64,000 nt of DNA. Source: Corythucha ciliata (taxonomy: Eukaryota; Arthropoda; Insecta; Hemiptera; Tingidae). The notes below the pieces were generated by a model. The model searched no databases, had not been told where the DNA came from, and was given only the letters and a program-made list of their open reading frames with translations. The stretch is from the NCBI GenBank assembly GCA_038030265.1, contig CM075943.1, positions 6,200,001 to 6,264,000 of the forward strand. Reading direction: 5' to 3'. This document shows, piece by piece, positions 1 to 9,860 of this stretch (its first letter is position 1; each line of letters opens with the position of its first letter). Made by a program: the position numbers and the translations under genes.

Positions 1-2226
1 CTATTGGTAAGAATAGTAATAATGGTAAGGATAAATTTGGAGACACGAGGCCAAAATCGCAGTCTTCGAAAAAAAAAACAAAAAAACGCATTGAGGTGCT
101 CCCATTCCCTTCACTATGAAGAGGCTGTTAAGCTCCCTCCTCCCTTCTCCAGCCTGTTCTTATCTCTTCAACGGTAATTTTGACGTCGAATTTTGGTAAT
201 TTTAATTCAAACACTGCCCATTCCTCGAAATATCATACTGTGTGTGTGTTTTTTGTTTGTTTTTTTTTAAGTGGTGCCAAAACGAGCATTTTAATCGTTC
301 CTCTACATATCGTACTAATTTATATTTTGTAAAAGAAAATGTGCAATATAACATCACCGACTAAAGAAGAAAGGCGATGACAGTTTTGTCTTGTACAAAA
401 CAAAGCAATATGGACGAAAAATGCAATACGAATTTAAAAAAAAAACCGCGGGGGTGTGCCCTTTGTGTCAAATATCGTCGGCAAAAAAGGTGCTTTTTTT
501 ATGTAAAAAGCGGTGTGACCATTTTTTTTTTAATGTGAGGAGCGGCCTATTATGAGAGCTGTTCTTTTGTTCGCTAAATGAAATTTCAAGTGCCAATACA
601 CTGGGGAGCTACGAAAATATTCCCATGACTTTTTATTTTGTATAGTTCAGTACGCCCGAGCACCGAAAAGAGAGAGAGAAAAAAAAAATGCAAATGGCGG
701 TATGTAGTCGATTTTATTATTTTTAATTAGCGCGTTAAGATCCTGTCAACATCTCGTGGCTCTAATGACGAAAAAAAGGTCCCAATTGAAGTGACAAAAT
801 TGACTACATCACATTTCCTTAGGTGCTGTCCTGTACATGCCAATTTAATCAAAGTTTAATTCATTGTCATTCTATCAGAGGAATAATTTGTTCAAATTTT
901 TATTATAAATGACTTTTCGTTTTTTTGATTAGGAAAAATACTTGTGATAAATATTTTGTTGGGTTTTTGCTAGTGAAAATTAATTTTATTTATATTCATG
1001 ATGTTAAATATCGAGCCATGGCAGTTTCAGACGTATTAGATTGAATTATTGTTATAAATTATTAATATTGTAATTAGTTTAATATCAAACATATTTTTAT
1101 TCTACGTATCTAAATATTCTTCGCTTGAAAGAGTCTACTTAAAACCCTTCCAAATTTTCTGTAATTTGTGTTGTACATTCCAGTAACACTATCGATAAGG
1201 ACGTCTATTTCCAATTGTATTTCTTTTTATAATGATTGAAACGACAATAGATCAATATTTTCGAGTTAAAAAAAAAACAACAACGCTATTTTTAGGTGTT
1301 TCATGGTAGTATAGCCCAGTCTAGCCGATCCTTTGGTCCTATTTTGTAACCTTTCATACCACCCCCAACCCCACCACCCGTACACTGCGTTTTCCTAAGT
1401 TCCTACTCGCTCTGTTTACAATTATAATTGTTATTAGGGGGTTTCGACGACGAGGGCGTAGGATGGTCGTCGTGTGATTTGATGGTGATGGTGGGGTTCA
1501 CTGTCAAGGCGATATTTAATTAACCATGTCACAAATCAAGACAGGCGTAACTGACGTTTCCTATTTCTATCACTTTTTTTTTTTTTTAAACTGTGTTTTT
1601 TTGTAGAATTCTAGGTGAAGAGGGGAGGGGTTTACATTTGTGTACTACGGGAGAAAAGCAAAGATCATGGGGACAATATAGTGGTCAGCCGTGCGGACTA
1701 TGGAAGCGGGTCTAACTGCTGGTCTTACTCCTCTAGCAACGCCATTCTCACCGTTTCTACCCTTTTTAAATGCAGGATTTCCGTCTTTTTTCTTCCCATT
1801 TGCTAATATCTTCTTTCTTAAGCGTGAGTACAGTATTATTATCTTGCGAAAATTATTTTGTTTTACTTTTATAGAAACAGGCTGAAAACAAAGTCTAAGA
1901 GAGCGTCCTCTCTCTTTTGGGGTGTATGGAAAGCCCTTGGGGGGATGTGCACTCCAATTAAAATTCTAAGAGACGTGAAATTAGCAGTCCTCGCACTGAT
2001 TTTTTGAATTTAAAGTTTCTTTTTTTTTCATCTTTTTTTTTTTTTTAAATAGGTCCGGGTTCTAACTTTTTTAGATTGATTCCCTTCATTTCCTTACGCA
2101 ATTATTCGTTAATCTGCTGAAGGGAAATGAAGTTAATATTTTATTTTAATTATTTTTTTAGCGTGATAGTTTTGCTTTGAATTTTTTTTTCGTTGTATTC
2201 CTCACATTTGTTTTTTTCATTTACAG
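1..2226. other. Non-coding stretch, no gene recognised
   Basis: AT-rich sequence with many T and A homopolymers and no long open frame. Short open frames near 1615-1885 have no recognisable domain or coding bias. The last ~20 bases (T-rich, ending TTTACAG at 2226) look like a 3' splice site and lead into the exon at 2227, so this is probably intron sequence of a gene that starts to the left of the window. Confidence 0.5.
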
Positions 2227-2489
2227 TGTTTACTTTCGGCGCCATTGTACTAGCGTTGATCAAAGCGACCGCGGTCGTCGTCGTTCTTTTGATCCTTTTC
2301 ATCGGCGCAGTTCTCGTCAAACTGTTTGGAATCGGTCTCGCTGTCGTCCTGGCGACCGGTTTAAAATCCTCGTCGCCTCCGCACACGACGGTACTGTACT
2401 CGCCGTCTGGGGGTCGCGACGGACCGTATGGCTACTACGGGGCGGCGGCGGGGTGGTGGCCACTACCGCGCGGATGGACCCGATCTTAG
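2227..2489 (+). CDS. Probable terminal coding exon, hydrophobic protein (Osiris/DUF1676-like?)
   Basis: A TTTACAG acceptor at 2220-2226 opens an 87-codon frame with phase-1 entry that stops at TAG 2487-2489. The exon is clearly GC-richer than its surroundings and prefers GTC, CTC and GCG codons, which argues for real coding. The peptide starts with ~40 hydrophobic residues (rich in V, L, A, I, G; one or two membrane passes) and continues with a Pro/Gly/Tyr-rich tail containing PYGYYG and a tryptophan pair. A hydrophobic helix followed by a Tyr/Gly tail recalls arthropod Osiris (DUF1676) proteins, but no diagnostic cysteines are visible, so the family is a guess. GTGAGT follows the stop codon directly, so a splice donor may sit right at the end. 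Earlier exons would be left of the window. Confidence 0.5.
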
Positions 2490-2589
2490 GTGAGTGTTTC
2501 CGACATAAGCTCCGACAATATTTAAAAACTTCCACCGCTGGAATAATGAATTTCCAGGTAGCTTTGGAAATTGATACTAATGTGTGAGA

Positions 2590-2790
2590 AAATTGATAGT
2601 TTCTGGGTCGAAATGGGGTACTTGCACATTTTTCTATCACTGGTGTTTCTTGAAGAGGGCCCACATTAAACAATGAAATCAATCAAGGGGTTTTTTAAAG
2701 GCAAATTTTCAACAATTTTGAGTGGGGGTTTGATTACTTCAAAGGGCAGTTAATAAAATGGATGGTGTTGGGAAGTGTTTTAATCGTACG
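2590..2790 (+). repeat. Dispersed repeat R, copy 1
   Basis: This ~200-bp stretch (cacatttttctatcactggt ... ggatggtgttgggaag) recurs with small changes at 47880-48060. Its continuation recurs at 11450-11830 and 48060-48290. It therefore belongs to a dispersed family with at least three copies here. Two copies adjoin the decayed gypsy-like pol pieces, so it may be retroelement non-coding or LTR sequence, but no terminal motif proves this. Confidence 0.55.
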
Positions 2791-2869
2791 ATAGTTCTTC
2801 TGTACTATTAGTTGAGAACGATCAAAACAATGATTTTATTATTTTTTGTAAAACAACTGACATGAATTA

Positions 2870-3137
2870 ATTAAGGGTAAGCTTGCAACATCCCGTCTTC
2901 AAAGATCGAGTTTCTTCGGAGCCACGACAGGTCGTCGCTATTTCGAAAACCGAAGAAAATAGGTCGGTTATAGTGGTGAACCAACGTCCATCCAGCTTGA
3001 AGAGATCCATGCTAGCATTTTCCCAAAGTCGAGATGGAAATTTGCTTGGAATTAAAGGTTCTCTTCGGTTTACTCTGTGTTGTGTGCAGATGGGACATTT
3101 TTCGATCGTTTCAGTGATTTCGATCGACATCCCAGGC
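2870..3137 (-). pseudogene. Gypsy-like integrase fragment (3' piece)
   Basis: The minus-strand frame (3130 down to about 2870) carries CPICTQHR, the C-x2-C half of an H2C2 integrase zinc finger. It is followed by RLWENASMDLF, matching the W-x-x-x-x-x-D-x-F start of the Ty3/gypsy integrase core with its first catalytic Asp. The upstream histidine half of the finger lies at 5096-5165; hAT-A1, with its duplicated TCCCAGGC target, interrupts the two. The frame decays after ~85 codons and the rest of the core is missing. Known of the family: this enzyme inserts the cDNA copy. This copy is dead. Confidence 0.7.
3130..3137. repeat. Target site duplication of hAT-A1 (left)
   Basis: TCCCAGGC directly precedes the CAGTGACG terminus and is repeated exactly at 5096-5103 after the other terminus. 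Eight bases is the usual hAT target duplication. Confidence 0.9.
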
Positions 3138-5095
3138 CAGTGACGTAGGTAGGAATTTGTCCTGGGGGGGGGGGGCAGATTGAAATCTTGTAAGGGTGAG
3201 GGGAGGGGGGTAATTTTACATTTTAGTCAATATTCCACCCAGCCAGCACACTCTTGAATATGGACATCTTGCTGGCCTCATCGTAGCCTCAATCTCTCGA
3301 TCGGGCGATTATTGGGCTCTACCCGCAAATTAGCGCTTTTTTGGCCGAGTGTATAGTTCCTATCTATTTCAGCCGGCGGTTTTGCCCCACCCCCTCCCAT
3401 AACCATGAATTTGCGCATTTTCTCAAATTTAGCAGCAAAGTATCGTTTTTATCCCGTGAGCGATGTTTCTTAACTATCCACGAGTTTACGAGTTTTGGCG
3501 TTTTCCTCAATAGCGGCATATTACAGATCCTTTAAATTTTCTAACAGGGGATTAGCATTTTTCTCAGTTTTAGCTGGAAATTAACGTTTTTCTCAAGTGT
3601 TTTCCACAATATTAGCCGCAAAATATGAGGACTTTTCACGAATTAAGATTTTTTTGGTTCACCGTACGCAATGCTGAGCGATTTTTCTGTTTTTCTCGCG
3701 AATTAGCGGTTTCTTCGCCTTTTGCCATAAATTAACGCTTTTTTTCAATTTCAGCCTGAAAAGTTCAGAATCCGCAAATTAACGTGCATTCTGCTTTTGG
3801 CGTAAATTAGAATTTTTCTCAATTTCAACCACGAATTAGCGGTTTTTTTAAATTGTAGCGGCGACACGTCGTAGCGTATCAAACCTGTGAATTAGCGAAC
3901 TTTCTCAATTTCAGTCACAAATTGGCGGTTGGCGCAATTTTACATGTAAATTGGCGATTTTTTTCATTTTTAGCCGCAAATTAGTAATTTTCTCGATTTT
4001 TAGGCTTAAAATTAACCTTTTTCTTAATTTTTACCAGGCTGATTATTTCATTTTCTAAATATTACCCGCAAATTAGCGGTTTTTCACGTTTTACCACTGC
4101 ATTAGCAAAACTATATAACTTTTATAGGTATAGATGATTCCTTCTTTTCAGTTCTATCCGTGAATTAGCGTAATTTTTAACATTATACTATAGCCATGCG
4201 TGAATTTGCCATTTTTCTGGATTTTAGCCACAAAAATGCCTTCAGATGGTGCGAATTGAAATTATAAATGTAAATTTTTTTTCTAACCAAAAAATGTTCA
4301 TGCGTCTTCAACCCGTGCTTTACCTACCGAGTTTTGTCAAGAATTGGCGTTTGGCTCAATTTAAGCTGCAAATTAGCAATTTTTTCCATGTTTAAGAATT
4401 AGCACTTTCCCCCAATTTGAACTGAAAATTAGCCACGAATTAGTGATTTTCTTCATTTTGTATCCGCGAATTAACATTTTTCCACAACTTTATATCTGCA
4501 AATTGTAAATTAGCGATTTTTCGCAATTTCAGCTGTGAAATGGCGCGTTTTGTTCTAATTTTGCGGCCATTCAGCATCCTAGTCCCTTTTGTTATACGCG
4601 AATTGGCGATTTTACGCCATTTCAGTTGTGAATTTGCCATTAAATTTCTCAACATTAACCGCGGGGTTTACCCAAGAACAACACTTTTGCGTTGGTTTCC
4701 ACAATTTATTCGTAGAATGGCCTCCATGTACCGCAAATCAACGATTTTCTTTCTTAATTTCAGTCTGGAAGTTGCATTTCAAGACCACGAATCAGCGCTT
4801 TTTAGCAGCTATCGCCACGAATATTACCGATTTTTGTCTGATAGAGGGTCCGGGGCGAACCTCCACCCCCCGGTACTCTACTGCGTTGGGTCTCAAGTCC
4901 AAGGAAACAGCTGGACGTACTCGGACCTTTTCGGGCTGCATTAAGTCCAGGAAATCTGCTAAACCTAACTTCAACGTGAAACGCTCATTTTTGGAGATTT
5001 TATGGGGTTCTTCGTATGGTACTAGTGCTCCTTCGTTCGTATACTTGTAGCTCTGGGGGGGGGGGGATTTATCCCCTCTCGTACCTACTCCCCTG
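3138..5095 (+). mobile_element. Non-autonomous hAT element A1 filled with 30-bp minisatellite
   Basis: A 1958-bp element with an exact 8-bp target duplication (TCCCAGGC). Termini are imperfect inverted repeats: CAGTGACGTAGGTAGG at the left and, read inward from the right, CAGGGGAGTAGGTACG. A 12-G homopolymer lies ~30 bp inside each end (3164-3175 and 5055-5066). No transposase is encoded. The interior from ~3300 to ~4830 is a degenerate tandem array of ~30-bp units (GAATTAGCG, T-run, CTCAATTTTAGC). The insertion splits a gypsy-like integrase finger. Related copies are A2 (17944-20965) and A3 (26639-35142, opposite orientation). Confidence 0.88.
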
Positions 5096-5165
5096 TCCCA
5101 GGCCACCACAACGTTTGTCGCCGAGGTGACCGACGTGGATGCGGTGCAACATTTCTTCCTCAAGG
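5096..5165 (-). pseudogene. Gypsy-like integrase fragment (H-x3-H half of zinc finger)
   Basis: Minus-strand reading from 5165 gives EEMLHRIHVGHLGDKRCGG. Its H-x-x-x-H spacing and HxGHLG motif are typical of the amino half of the Ty3/gypsy integrase H2C2 finger. Across the hAT-A1 insertion it is collinear with the CPICTQHR half at 2870-3137, so both are pieces of one ancestral gene. Only ~23 codons remain before the frame is lost toward 5200. Confidence 0.65.
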
Positions 5166-5207
5166 GAACTAGGGATAATCAATCGAGATCCACGCATCAA
5201 TAAACCT

Positions 5208-5345
5208 GGGGGCCTATTCTCCAACAACAAGCAAAATTTTTTTCGCCAGCCATGTGTCTATTTCATTCATTTGTTTGAAGAAAATTAATGAAATAAACAT
5301 ATGACTGCGAAAAAGCTATTGCTTCGGAGTTAGAGAATAGGCCCC
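5208..5345. mobile_element. Small MITE with GGGGCCTATTCT terminal inverted repeats
   Basis: The left end GGGGCCTATTCTCCAAC is mirrored at the right by TTAGAGAATAGGCCCC. The ~135-bp interior is AT-rich with no open frame. It sits within the decayed gypsy-like pol. The CTATTCTGTAACTC-type ends at 27962-28195 are similar in style. The exact target duplication is unclear. Confidence 0.6.
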
Positions 5346-5599
5346 TGATACTTGAGTAATTTCATCCTTAAAGCCCTGTACACACGGAGACTTTTCTGTC
5401 CTGTCACGAAATTTTAAAGATTTTTAGGAATTTTCGTTTGTCGTGATGTCAAAAAGTATAAAAACCATATGTTTCTACGAAAAAACCAAGAAAAAACGGA
5501 GAAATTCTGGAAAAATCTCTCCTTTCTCCCTACCACGCGGAAACACAGCTTAGAAATACCGCGTCTACATTAGCCCTGTGAACAAAGGACAGGACATAA

Positions 5600-6029
5600 A
5601 AATTAAAAAAAAAAAAAAAAAGTCGTCCACTGGAAGCGTTTTCGAGAGGCGCTACAACGAGCGTACATTCCAAAGCCTTGAATTGAATGTGACAACCAGG
5701 AAAAAGAGCCCGGGAAGCATTATTTTTCATAAATCGTCAAAAGAAACTCAAATCGAGAGTTTAAAACAATGTTTGAAGAAAGTATAGGTATTGTTGAACT
5801 CACAATCTATTGAAACCAAGGAGCCTCGCTCCTCGTATTACTCAGCGGATCCTCAGACTGAGATTGTTGAAGATTTCTTTGAATCACAGTATTCGTACCA
5901 TTTATCATAGGAATCTTGGAGGGCATGAAGGAGAGATTTAGTCTTCGAGTCACGAGTTCGAACTCCTCGTGCTCATTCCGCATAACATAATAAAATTCGA
6001 CTTGACGGAACTCGAACATCAGCTTCTTT
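5600..6029. other. Internal part of the TTAA element, no gene recognised
   Basis: After a poly-A run at 5608-5624 the sequence is moderately complex. A 70-codon minus-strand open frame (5807-6019) shows no recognisable motif and ends at the hAT-B1 insertion. I cannot assign a function. Confidence 0.4.
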
Positions 6030-6037
6030 GCGTGTAG
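6030..6037. repeat. Target site duplication of hAT-B1 (left)
   Basis: GCGTGTAG precedes the CAGTGGCGGATCTA terminus and is repeated exactly at 8238-8245. Confidence 0.92.
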
Positions 6038-6099
6038 CAGTGGCGGATCTAGGATTTTAACTTGGAAGGGGTTCTACCATGAATCTCTCTCTTTTTTCC

Positions 6100-7800
6100 T
6101 GAGTTTCAGCCGCAAGCATGCCTATACATGAACCAATAATTGACTTTTTCTCAAATTTAACCATGAATTAGCGGTTTTTCCCCATTTTCCCGCGATCAAA
6201 GTGCTTTTTCTCAATTTTAGCCGCGAATGTTTTTCTTCATTTCAAACGTGAATCACCGCATTTTCTCAATTTTAGCCGTGAATTAGTGGATTTTCTCAAA
6301 TTGATCCGCGATTTATCGTTTTTCTCCGTTTCTTCGGTGAATGAGCGCTTCTTGCCCACTTTAGCCGCGAATTCACTGAATCTTTAACAGCGAATGAGCT
6401 CTTCCTGTACATTTTAGACGGCAATTAGCTGTTTGTCTCAGTTTTAGCCACGAGTTAACGTTTTATTCCTTTAATTTTAGCGTTTTTCTTCACTTCTTAG
6501 TCGTGCGAATTAGCGCTCATCACCATTTTAGCCGCAAGTTATCTCGTTTCCTCGATTCTAGCAGAGAATTAGCGTTTTGTTTTCTTCGTTTTGCTGAGCA
6601 TTATTTCCGAATTTTAACCGTGAATTATTCCTTAATTTCACGCCTGAATCACCGCTTTTAGGCTTAATTTCAGTTTCGAACTGGAGGTATTTCACAAAAT
6701 CCTTGAATTTGCGTTTATCTCCATTTCAGCTCCGCGAATGAGCGCCTTTTGTTATATCGGCCGTGAATCAACGAAATTTCCCAATTTTAGCCGGGAATGA
6801 GCGTTTGTATCAGTTTTAGCCGTGAACAAGCAGAATCACCAAATGTGAAATTTAGCTTCACATTAGGGCTTGCTTATGCCGAGAAATAGCGTATTTCTCC
6901 ATTTCAGCTGCTGATAAGCGCTTTCTGCCAAAGTTAGCCACGAATTAAATATTTAATTATCTTTGTTTTAGTTGCAAATCAGCATGTTACATCAATTATG
7001 GACGGGAATAAGCGGTTTGTCTCAGTTTTAGCCGTGAATAAGAGGCTTTTCTATCACTTCTATCCGTGAATTAGCTTTTTTTCTCAGTTTTTACCGCGAT
7101 CTAAGCGCTTTTTCACATTTTTTAGTCGCAAATTATTTCTCAATTTTAGCCACGAATTACCACGTTTCCTTAATTTCAGCCAATTTTCTCAAATTGTTCC
7201 GCGAATTGGCTTATTTGTCCATTTTATTTGTGAATGAGCGTTTTACTTCAATTTTAGGCCGGAATTAGAAGATTTTCTCAGTTTTAGCCGCGAATTACGT
7301 GGCTTTCTCAATTTTAGCCGTGAATAAGCGATTTTTCTCAACTGCGATTTTTTCTGTTGTTGCCTTGAAAAAACCACGAATTTTGCGTTTTCAAAAATTA
7401 ATTTTTGAGCCAGGTGAGCGATGGACTTTAGCTTTTTCTCAATTTTCGCCACATGTTAGTGATTTTTTTCATTTTCAGCCACGAATTAGTGATTTGTTTT
7501 CGTTTTCTACTATGAATCAACGCTTTTCTGCTACCGCTAGAAGCCCCTATTTGATATTGGCGTTTTTTTGTTTTTTTTTCAATGTTCTCCCGCGTACTTG
7601 CCCATAGAGTAACACATTAGCACGCTTTCTCAATTTCTTCCGCCTTAAAGGCCTATAGGAATTTGGAGTTGACGTTTTTTCTTTGGTTTTTCCGCGAAGT
7701 TGCCTTCAGATATCTCGAATTGGTGTATTTTTCCTAATTTAAGTGGCAAATGATCGCTTGTTCTCAATATTTGCCACTAATCATCGCTTTGAAACCTAAA
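6100..7800 (+). repeat. 30-bp minisatellite array (type I) inside hAT-B1
   Basis: About 55 degenerate units. The core is GAATTAGCG, then T4-6, then CTCAATTTTAGC, then CGC. Unit length is mostly 28-32 bp. Divergence between adjacent units is high, so the array is not a recent homogenised expansion. Confidence 0.85.
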
Positions 7801-7949
7801 AAACCATTTTTTTTTTTTCATCTATTTACGCTTTTTGGGCCCCCCCCCTCAATGAATGGTGGCCTCACCATCACGAGATCGCCCATTTGTCGAGAAATCA
7901 TCATTCTGTGCAGATCCCCCTTCAACAGTCGCCCTTTGTTATGTGCAAG

Positions 7950-8131
7950 GTATTAGGTCCCACGCACACTAGGAGAAAAAAGACGGCGTCTTTTTTCTCG
8001 GCGAAGAGAAGACTCTCGCGTACGCGTCCAATGTGAAAGGTCCCATAGAGTTCTATGTGTTTTTACTGCACGAGTCGGACGCTGACGCGCGCGTCGGCGT
8101 CTTTTTTCTCCTAGTGTGCGCGGGGCTTTAG
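7950..8131. mobile_element. MITE nested in hAT-B1 (GGTCCCACGCACACTAGG ends)
   Basis: The left end GGTCCCACGCACACTAGGAG with a following A-rich AAAAAAGACG is mirrored by CGTCTTTTTTCTCC and TAGTGTGCGCGGGGC at the right. The ~180-bp interior is GC-rich with CG-rich palindromic stretches. There is no reading frame. Confidence 0.65.
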
Positions 8132-8245
8132 AAAAAATCTCTGGAATGACTATCAACAAATTTTTGGCGGACGCCATCTTCTTAGGGGGGGGGGGGGGGT
8201 TTAAACCCATAAAACCCTCCCCGTAGATCCGCCACTGGCGTGTAG

Positions 8246-9175
8246 AGTTTATTGAGTCAAGTTCAATATATTTAATTACTGAACAATGAAGACTCTTTCA
8301 ACGACTGATCAAGTTGAGTCCGGAGTGAGGGTCCGGAAGTCCAGACCCTCAACCTTGTGGCCATCAGATGGCGCAGGATTTGCCCATCATGACAGCAAAC
8401 ACAGCCCTGTACCCTGCTGCGGATCTCCTTAAGATGTGGCCAGTACCTAGGCCCTTGCCGGCCCTTACCTGGCCTGTATCCCATCTTTGGCCCAGACTCC
8501 CCAGCAGAGTCGGTCCCATCACTCAGCTCGGCTTGTTAGCCGTAACTGGTGGCCAGCCACCCGCGCCCGAGAGGCACGACGTGGAGGTGGGTCTTTCAGA
8601 GCTGGGGATGCTGGCTTGCGCCATTAACCGAAACCGGGCAGGGAAGGTGCCTCTGTACCCTGCATAGTAGCCAAGACTCAAGAGTCGTCCTTGCCAATCT
8701 GGGCCTTCATTTTATGCCCAATATTCTGTGCGGGAGGAACACGACGAAATTTTTTACTGTTTGACCCTTTTAAGAAATCTAATGTCCCCACGCACATTAA
8801 TGGCCACATTTTAATTAATTAGGTAATTTAATAAATGCAGAATTAAGAAGAGAAAAGAAGACGAGGAAGGATAGGACGGGGGTCGAGGTATCATCTGTTC
8901 AGTTCCCCAAAACTCTAGAAGGTAGAATGCTGCCAGAAAAAAAGGTCTTGAAACAAATCTGGGGAAAAGTCGGACATTTCTTGCGCAAGTAGGTACTTGT
9001 CTGCCCATATGGCAATATATTTCAGTGTTTAAACTTGGTTCAAACGAAGCATTTTTGTTTTTTGTTTCACTTCAGCAGAGGGTTCAAGAGAGGGGGTAAT
9101 AGAAATGCTTCAAATTTAGGTGCGAATAATTTCATACTAAGCCCCTCCATGGGCTTCGAAATGGAGATAATAAAA
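8246..9175. other. Unassigned stretch with GC-rich island at 8280-8760
   Basis: From ~8280 to ~8760 the base composition shifts to ~55-60% GC, unlike anything nearby. It has overlapping open frames on both strands (8368-8667 plus, 8272-8484 minus) but no domain I recognise. It may be a retroelement fragment. 8760-9175 is AT-rich and featureless. Confidence 0.4.
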
Positions 9176-9189
9176 AAGAAATAATTCAA
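9176..9189. repeat. 14-bp target duplication of the foldback element (left)
   Basis: AAGAAATAATTCAA here is repeated exactly at 9901-9914, immediately after the right arm of the foldback. Confidence 0.75.
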
Positions 9190-9293
9190 ATTTCGGAATT
9201 TGTTCAAAATCCTTTCCTTGGCTGTTGCTTCGACTTGTAGACCATAAACTTTATTTTTGAACCATACAGCCATGGTGTTTTTTATAGAATGCA

Positions 9294-9324
9294 TTTCGGG
9301 CCCATTCCCGGTGCCCCTCATCAG
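9294..9324 (-). ncRNA. Hammerhead ribozyme-like core, left-arm copy
   Basis: The reverse complement of this stretch repeats the CTGATGA, GGGC/GCCC stem and GAAA core of the right arm (9813-9843). Transcripts crossing the whole palindrome would contain one sense and one antisense copy. Confidence 0.45.
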
Positions 9325-9800
9325 CATTACCTATAATTTCATAATTAACAAACGCCCAATAAAATTAAATTAATAAAAACCGGCTAACAAAGAAAAATAC
9401 AATAACAAACAGTATCGATACGCACCGCTTCACCTCTAAGGCCAAACACAACGGCCAAAAAACACTCGGGAAGCGATACGACTTAAGTCTACCCCACCCT
9501 TCCAACAACTCTGCGTCCACTACCCCCCCCCCACCAACCTTATTTTTGATAAGTTAGTTTTGTTAAGTTTTTCATTAGTTAATAATATCAAAAAAAGGTT
9601 GGTGGGGGGGGGGGTAGTGGACGCAGAGTTGTTGGAAGGGTGGGGTAGACTTAAGTCGTATCGCTTCCCGAGTGTTTTTTGGCCGTTGTGTTTGGCCTTA
9701 GAGGTGAAGCGGTGCGTATCGATACTGTTTGTTATTGTATTTTTCTTTGTTAGCCGGTTTTTATTAATTTAATTTTATTTGGCGTTTGTTAATTATGAAA

Positions 9801-9860
9801 TTATAGGTAATGCTGATGAGGGGCACCGGGAATGGGCCCGAAATGCATTCTATAAAAAAC
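9801..9860 (+). ncRNA. Hammerhead ribozyme-like core
   Basis: CTGATGA (9813-9819) is followed by a 20-nt stem II and then GAAA (9840-9843). Stem II can pair GGGC with GCCC plus an inner CC/GG, closing GGGAAT. This is the conserved hammerhead core CUGANGA ... GAAA. Stem III and the cleavage triplet are not clear, so a minimal or dimer-dependent form is possible. The mirror copy lies in the left arm at about 9294-9324 on the minus strand. Confidence 0.5.

Larger units (their letters stand above)
6038..8237 (+). mobile_element. Non-autonomous hAT element B1 filled with 30-bp minisatellite
   Basis: A 2200-bp element with perfect 14-bp terminal inverted repeats (CAGTGGCGGATCTA ... TAGATCCGCCACTG) and an exact 8-bp target duplication, GCGTGTAG. 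A 15-G run sits at 8185-8199, ~40 bp inside the right end. The interior from ~6100 to ~7800 is the ~30-bp array, all in one orientation. No transposase is encoded, so mobilisation would need an enzyme in trans. A MITE (about 7950-8131) is nested near the right end. A partial copy with the same terminus ends at 39467. Confidence 0.93.

Noticed and set aside
4540..5163. Overlapping 120-150 codon frames at 4.5-5.1 kb
   Set aside because: They translate minisatellite units and the hAT-A1 end block on both strands. The same frames reappear wherever the repeat does. Only the last ~23 codons on the minus strand (5165-5096) are real integrase sequence.
6100..7800. CRISPR array (regular ~30-bp repeats)
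   Set aside because: The units are contiguous and degenerate without constant repeats plus unique spacers, there are no cas genes, and the context is eukaryotic.
9560..9772. Plus-strand frame and its mirror at 9067-9327
   Set aside because: Both arise from the palindrome arms; there is no domain and the longer frame depends on a G-run.
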